Position numbers and translations under genes: made by a program
Notes under the pieces: generated by a model
The model's database searches: none
Seen by the model: only the letters and a program-made list of their open reading frames with translations
Told to the model about the DNA's origin: nothing
Shown: one piece after another, positions 37,938-40,478 of the stretch
How the letters are laid out: each line of letters opens with the position of its first letter
Numbering within the stretch: position 1 is the first letter of the stretch
Assembly: GCA_025929405.1 (NCBI GenBank)
Contig: JAICMD010000003.1
Span: 1-40,478 of the forward strand
Source of the DNA: Mucilaginibacter sp.
GTDB lineage: Bacteria; Bacteroidota; Bacteroidia; Sphingobacteriales; Sphingobacteriaceae
DNA: 40,478 nt
Direction: 5' to 3'

Positions 37938-39467
37938 TTATAGAATTACTGTAAGATGGACGTAAAACTCAAGTGAATTCTGGTATATCACCAATTCATG
38001 CTTACCCGGATAAAGCAGTTGTAGCCGTTGCTTTACATTGTCAAGTCCAATACCATTTTTATTTTTTTCGGGGTCTTTATCCGGCTGTAAGTGTATGCTG
38101 TTATTTACATTAAATAACAATTGGCCGTTGTTTACCTGCAATGTTATTTTTATATGCGATGGTTCGCGCAGGCTTATACCATGTTTAAAAGCGTTTTCAA
38201 CAAAAGGTATTAACAGCATAGGCGCAATCTTTAAAATGCCCGCTTCGTTTGCTTCAGGCGGATCAACAATATCAGTTTGAATAATAATATCAGGCGATAG
38301 TTGTGTACGCAACTTTTGCAAACTGATATAATTTTGCAAATAATTTATTTCACGGCCTAAGGCTATTTTATCCTCAGTATTTTCATGCAGCATAAAGCGC
38401 ATCATATCGCCCAATTTTTGTATGCCCTCACTTGTTCGGTCAGCATTTTCTTGCAGCGCAGTGCCGTAAAGCGTATTAAGTGCGTTAAATAAAAAATGCG
38501 GATTTATTTGCGAACGTAAAAAATCAAGATCGGCAGTGGATTGGCCCAGGGCTGTTTTTAAACCTTGCAGTTCTTTACGTTTGCTATCGCGATATTCATA
38601 TAAATACCAGGTAAAGGGCGCCGTAAAAAACAAATTGAAGCCGATGGTATAAATATTAGCCAAAAATGGTTCAATGTTTCTTCTTAGTAACGCAAAAGCA
38701 ATTAAAGTGACGGGTACAATTGATATTAATAATACATAGCCAACTTTAATAAAGTAAGCTTTAAAATCTTCTTTGTATAATAATGTTTGCGGAATGAGGG
38801 TTTTAAATGAAATCCAGTATACTACTATCCCTATTACAATGGTTTCTCCGAGGATTATGTTAAAACTTGATTGATGTTTCAAAAAAAACCATATACCTAA
38901 TAAACAGAATGCAACTATACATTCCCTTGTAACCAACGACAAATTTAGAGGTGAAATATTAAATGTTTTGATGGAGACTTGGATAATATATTTTATTACA
39001 CTGTAAAACCCAAATAGCATTATAAGCCTTATTCCGTTTACATATTCTATTGTAAAAACTCGTTTGTAAACGTATGCCTCATTGTGTGTTTGAAGCATAT
39101 AGCCTTTTAGCCAGGTATTGGTAGTACCTAATATGGTAGTTGCCGTCAGGTAAATTAAAATAGTAAGGATAATATTTAATACAACTTGTTTTTTGTTTGC
39201 CAGGTGTTTTACTACATAAAAGTTGAGGAACAAAAAGCTGCAATAAAATACCGTGTTGTTTATAAACTGCGGTATAAAATAATATTTAGTAAAAGAGTAA
39301 GGTACGTTATAGAGCTTGTATAATTCTCTGTTAAAAGCATACGCATTATACTCAGTATTTTGAAATAGCTTATTAACTAAATCAAATGTGACTAAGGCAT
39401 AAATAATTGTTGCCGTCCAAAATTCTATTTTATTAAAAGTGAAAATCCTTTTCAACAAATCTTTCAT
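37938..39467 (-). CDS. LytS/YehU-type sensor histidine kinase with multi-TM N-terminus
   Basis: FLRSQINPHFLFNALNTLYG phosphoacceptor motif; ENAFKHGI, NGIGLDNVKQRLQLLYP. Confidence 0.93.
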   Translation of the reverse strand: MKDLLKRIFTFNKIEFWTATIIYALVTFDLVNKLFQNTEYNAYAFNRELYKLYNVPYSFTKYYFIPQFINNTVFYCSFLFLNFYVVKHLANKKQVVLNIILTILIYLTATTILGTTNTWLKGYMLQTHNEAYVYKRVFTIEYVNGIRLIMLFGFYSVIKYIIQVSIKTFNISPLNLSLVTRECIVAFCLLGIWFFLKHQSSFNIILGETIVIGIVVYWISFKTLIPQTLLYKEDFKAYFIKVGYVLLISIVPVTLIAFALLRRNIEPFLANIYTIGFNLFFTAPFTWYLYEYRDSKRKELQGLKTALGQSTADLDFLRSQINPHFLFNALNTLYGTALQENADRTSEGIQKLGDMMRFMLHENTEDKIALGREINYLQNYISLQKLRTQLSPDIIIQTDIVDPPEANEAGILKIAPMLLIPFVENAFKHGISLREPSHIKITLQVNNGQLLFNVNNSIHLQPDKDPEKNKNGIGLDNVKQRLQLLYPGKHELVIYQNSLEFYVHLTVIL

Positions 39468-39557
39468 GTTTACAGGTTAAATATACCGCAAAGTAAACGG
39501 CAATTAATTACCTGCTAAACGAAATGGGATGAAACACTAAAAATATGGGACGAAAAG

Positions 39558-40418
39558 TTATTCTTCTACTATCGCCAGCAATTCATTCAGTTCAGCTACC
39601 TTTTCGGCTGATCCTAAGTGTTCGTAAGCGCTTATCAGGTTGCGCAATATGCGTTTAACAATCTCGGTATTTGAGCAGGGTTCGTAAAACTGCTTGTCTG
39701 CCTTCAGGTTCAGGTTCTTTAAAAATATATCCACATCCCTGCGCCCAAAAATCAAACCTTTATTAAAAGCATTAATGTAAAATAAAATACCGCCCTCAAA
39801 ATCGTTTTGCTGCGTTTCATCCACATAAGCTAAAATAAAATGCTGGGGCAGGTTAACGCCATAAACCGGTATGTCCAGTTTTTGTGCTATGATGGAGTAA
39901 ATAATAGCTAGCGATATCTGGTTGCCTTTTTTGGTTTCCAGCACCTGGCTCAGGTAGCTGTTCTGCGGGTCATGGTGATTGGTGATATTGCCACTGAAGC
40001 CGTATATATGATAAAATACATGGTTTATGAGTTTTATTTGCTCGGCCGGGCTGGCCTCGTTCATCATTTGTATCCATATATCGCGTTTTATAGCTTCTAT
40101 CTGGTTAATGATTTTTTGCTCGTCAAGGTCAGGGTATTGATAGCGGTTAATAATTAACGCCCCCTGCAATAAATCAAACGCGCCGCCATGCAGCCAAAGT
40201 TTTAAATCATTCTTTACAATACCGAACTGAATTTCGTGCACCAGGTTGGCAATACGTTCCTGCTGTATCGAATCAAAAGCCTGTTCAAAGGCGCTTTCCA
40301 AAGGTTCAATAGCCTCGATGCCATACGACAACAATTTATTATGAACGTGGTTGTATATCTCCTGGTCCGGGTCGTCCAGAAGCCGTATTAACGAATTTAC
40401 TTCTGTTTGATTTATCAT
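39558..40418 (-). CDS. Transglutaminase-like / SirB1-type family protein
   Basis: DPQNSYLSQVLETKKGNQISLAIIYSIIAQKLDIPVYGVNLPQHFILAY. Confidence 0.85.
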   Translation of the reverse strand: MINQTEVNSLIRLLDDPDQEIYNHVHNKLLSYGIEAIEPLESAFEQAFDSIQQERIANLVHEIQFGIVKNDLKLWLHGGAFDLLQGALIINRYQYPDLDEQKIINQIEAIKRDIWIQMMNEASPAEQIKLINHVFYHIYGFSGNITNHHDPQNSYLSQVLETKKGNQISLAIIYSIIAQKLDIPVYGVNLPQHFILAYVDETQQNDFEGGILFYINAFNKGLIFGRRDVDIFLKNLNLKADKQFYEPCSNTEIVKRILRNLISAYEHLGSAEKVAELNELLAIVEE

Positions 40419-40478
40419 TCTTAATGCTAAAATACTAAACGTTTATATAATTTTACAACCATGTTTAATTTACGGTTC

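Noticed and set aside
1-40478. CRISPR array, prophage, transposase, toxin-antitoxin or defence island
   Set aside because: No direct-repeat/spacer pattern, integrase, transposase or known defence genes among the ORFs; the window reads as core chromosome.

Overview
This 40.5 kb window looks like core chromosome of a Bacteroidota bacterium. The gene families, the TAnnTTTG-type promoter matches, and the miaB / sigma-54 activator / lptE / secG / groES / groEL order suggest Sphingobacteriaceae, possibly Mucilaginibacter-like; this is inference from memory with no database search. It carries about 36 protein-coding genes. I see no tRNA, rRNA, CRISPR array, transposase or prophage. Recognisable modules are: an ahpC/ahpD pair of mycobacterial type; a two-gene histidine-kinase operon; a miaB-to-groEL block; a lipB/PPTase pair joined by ATGA; a LytS-type kinase / outer-membrane beta-barrel / LytTR regulator cluster; and a tandem pair of secreted paralogs. 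The most interesting signals lie outside standard gene calls. (1) A palindromic repeat-like element (about 88 bp) sits in frame inside miaB and adds about 30 residues. (2) A 110-bp inverted-repeat element lies between ahpC and ahpD and ends just before the ahpD start. (3) A frameshift separates the last 46 codons from a secreted TPR-like gene downstream of groEL. (4) Degenerate 7-bp-period arrays begin at or inside the 3' ends of genes (clpS, ilvE, miaB), including an opposed pair around a shared terminator. No clear new defence or mobile system is visible.
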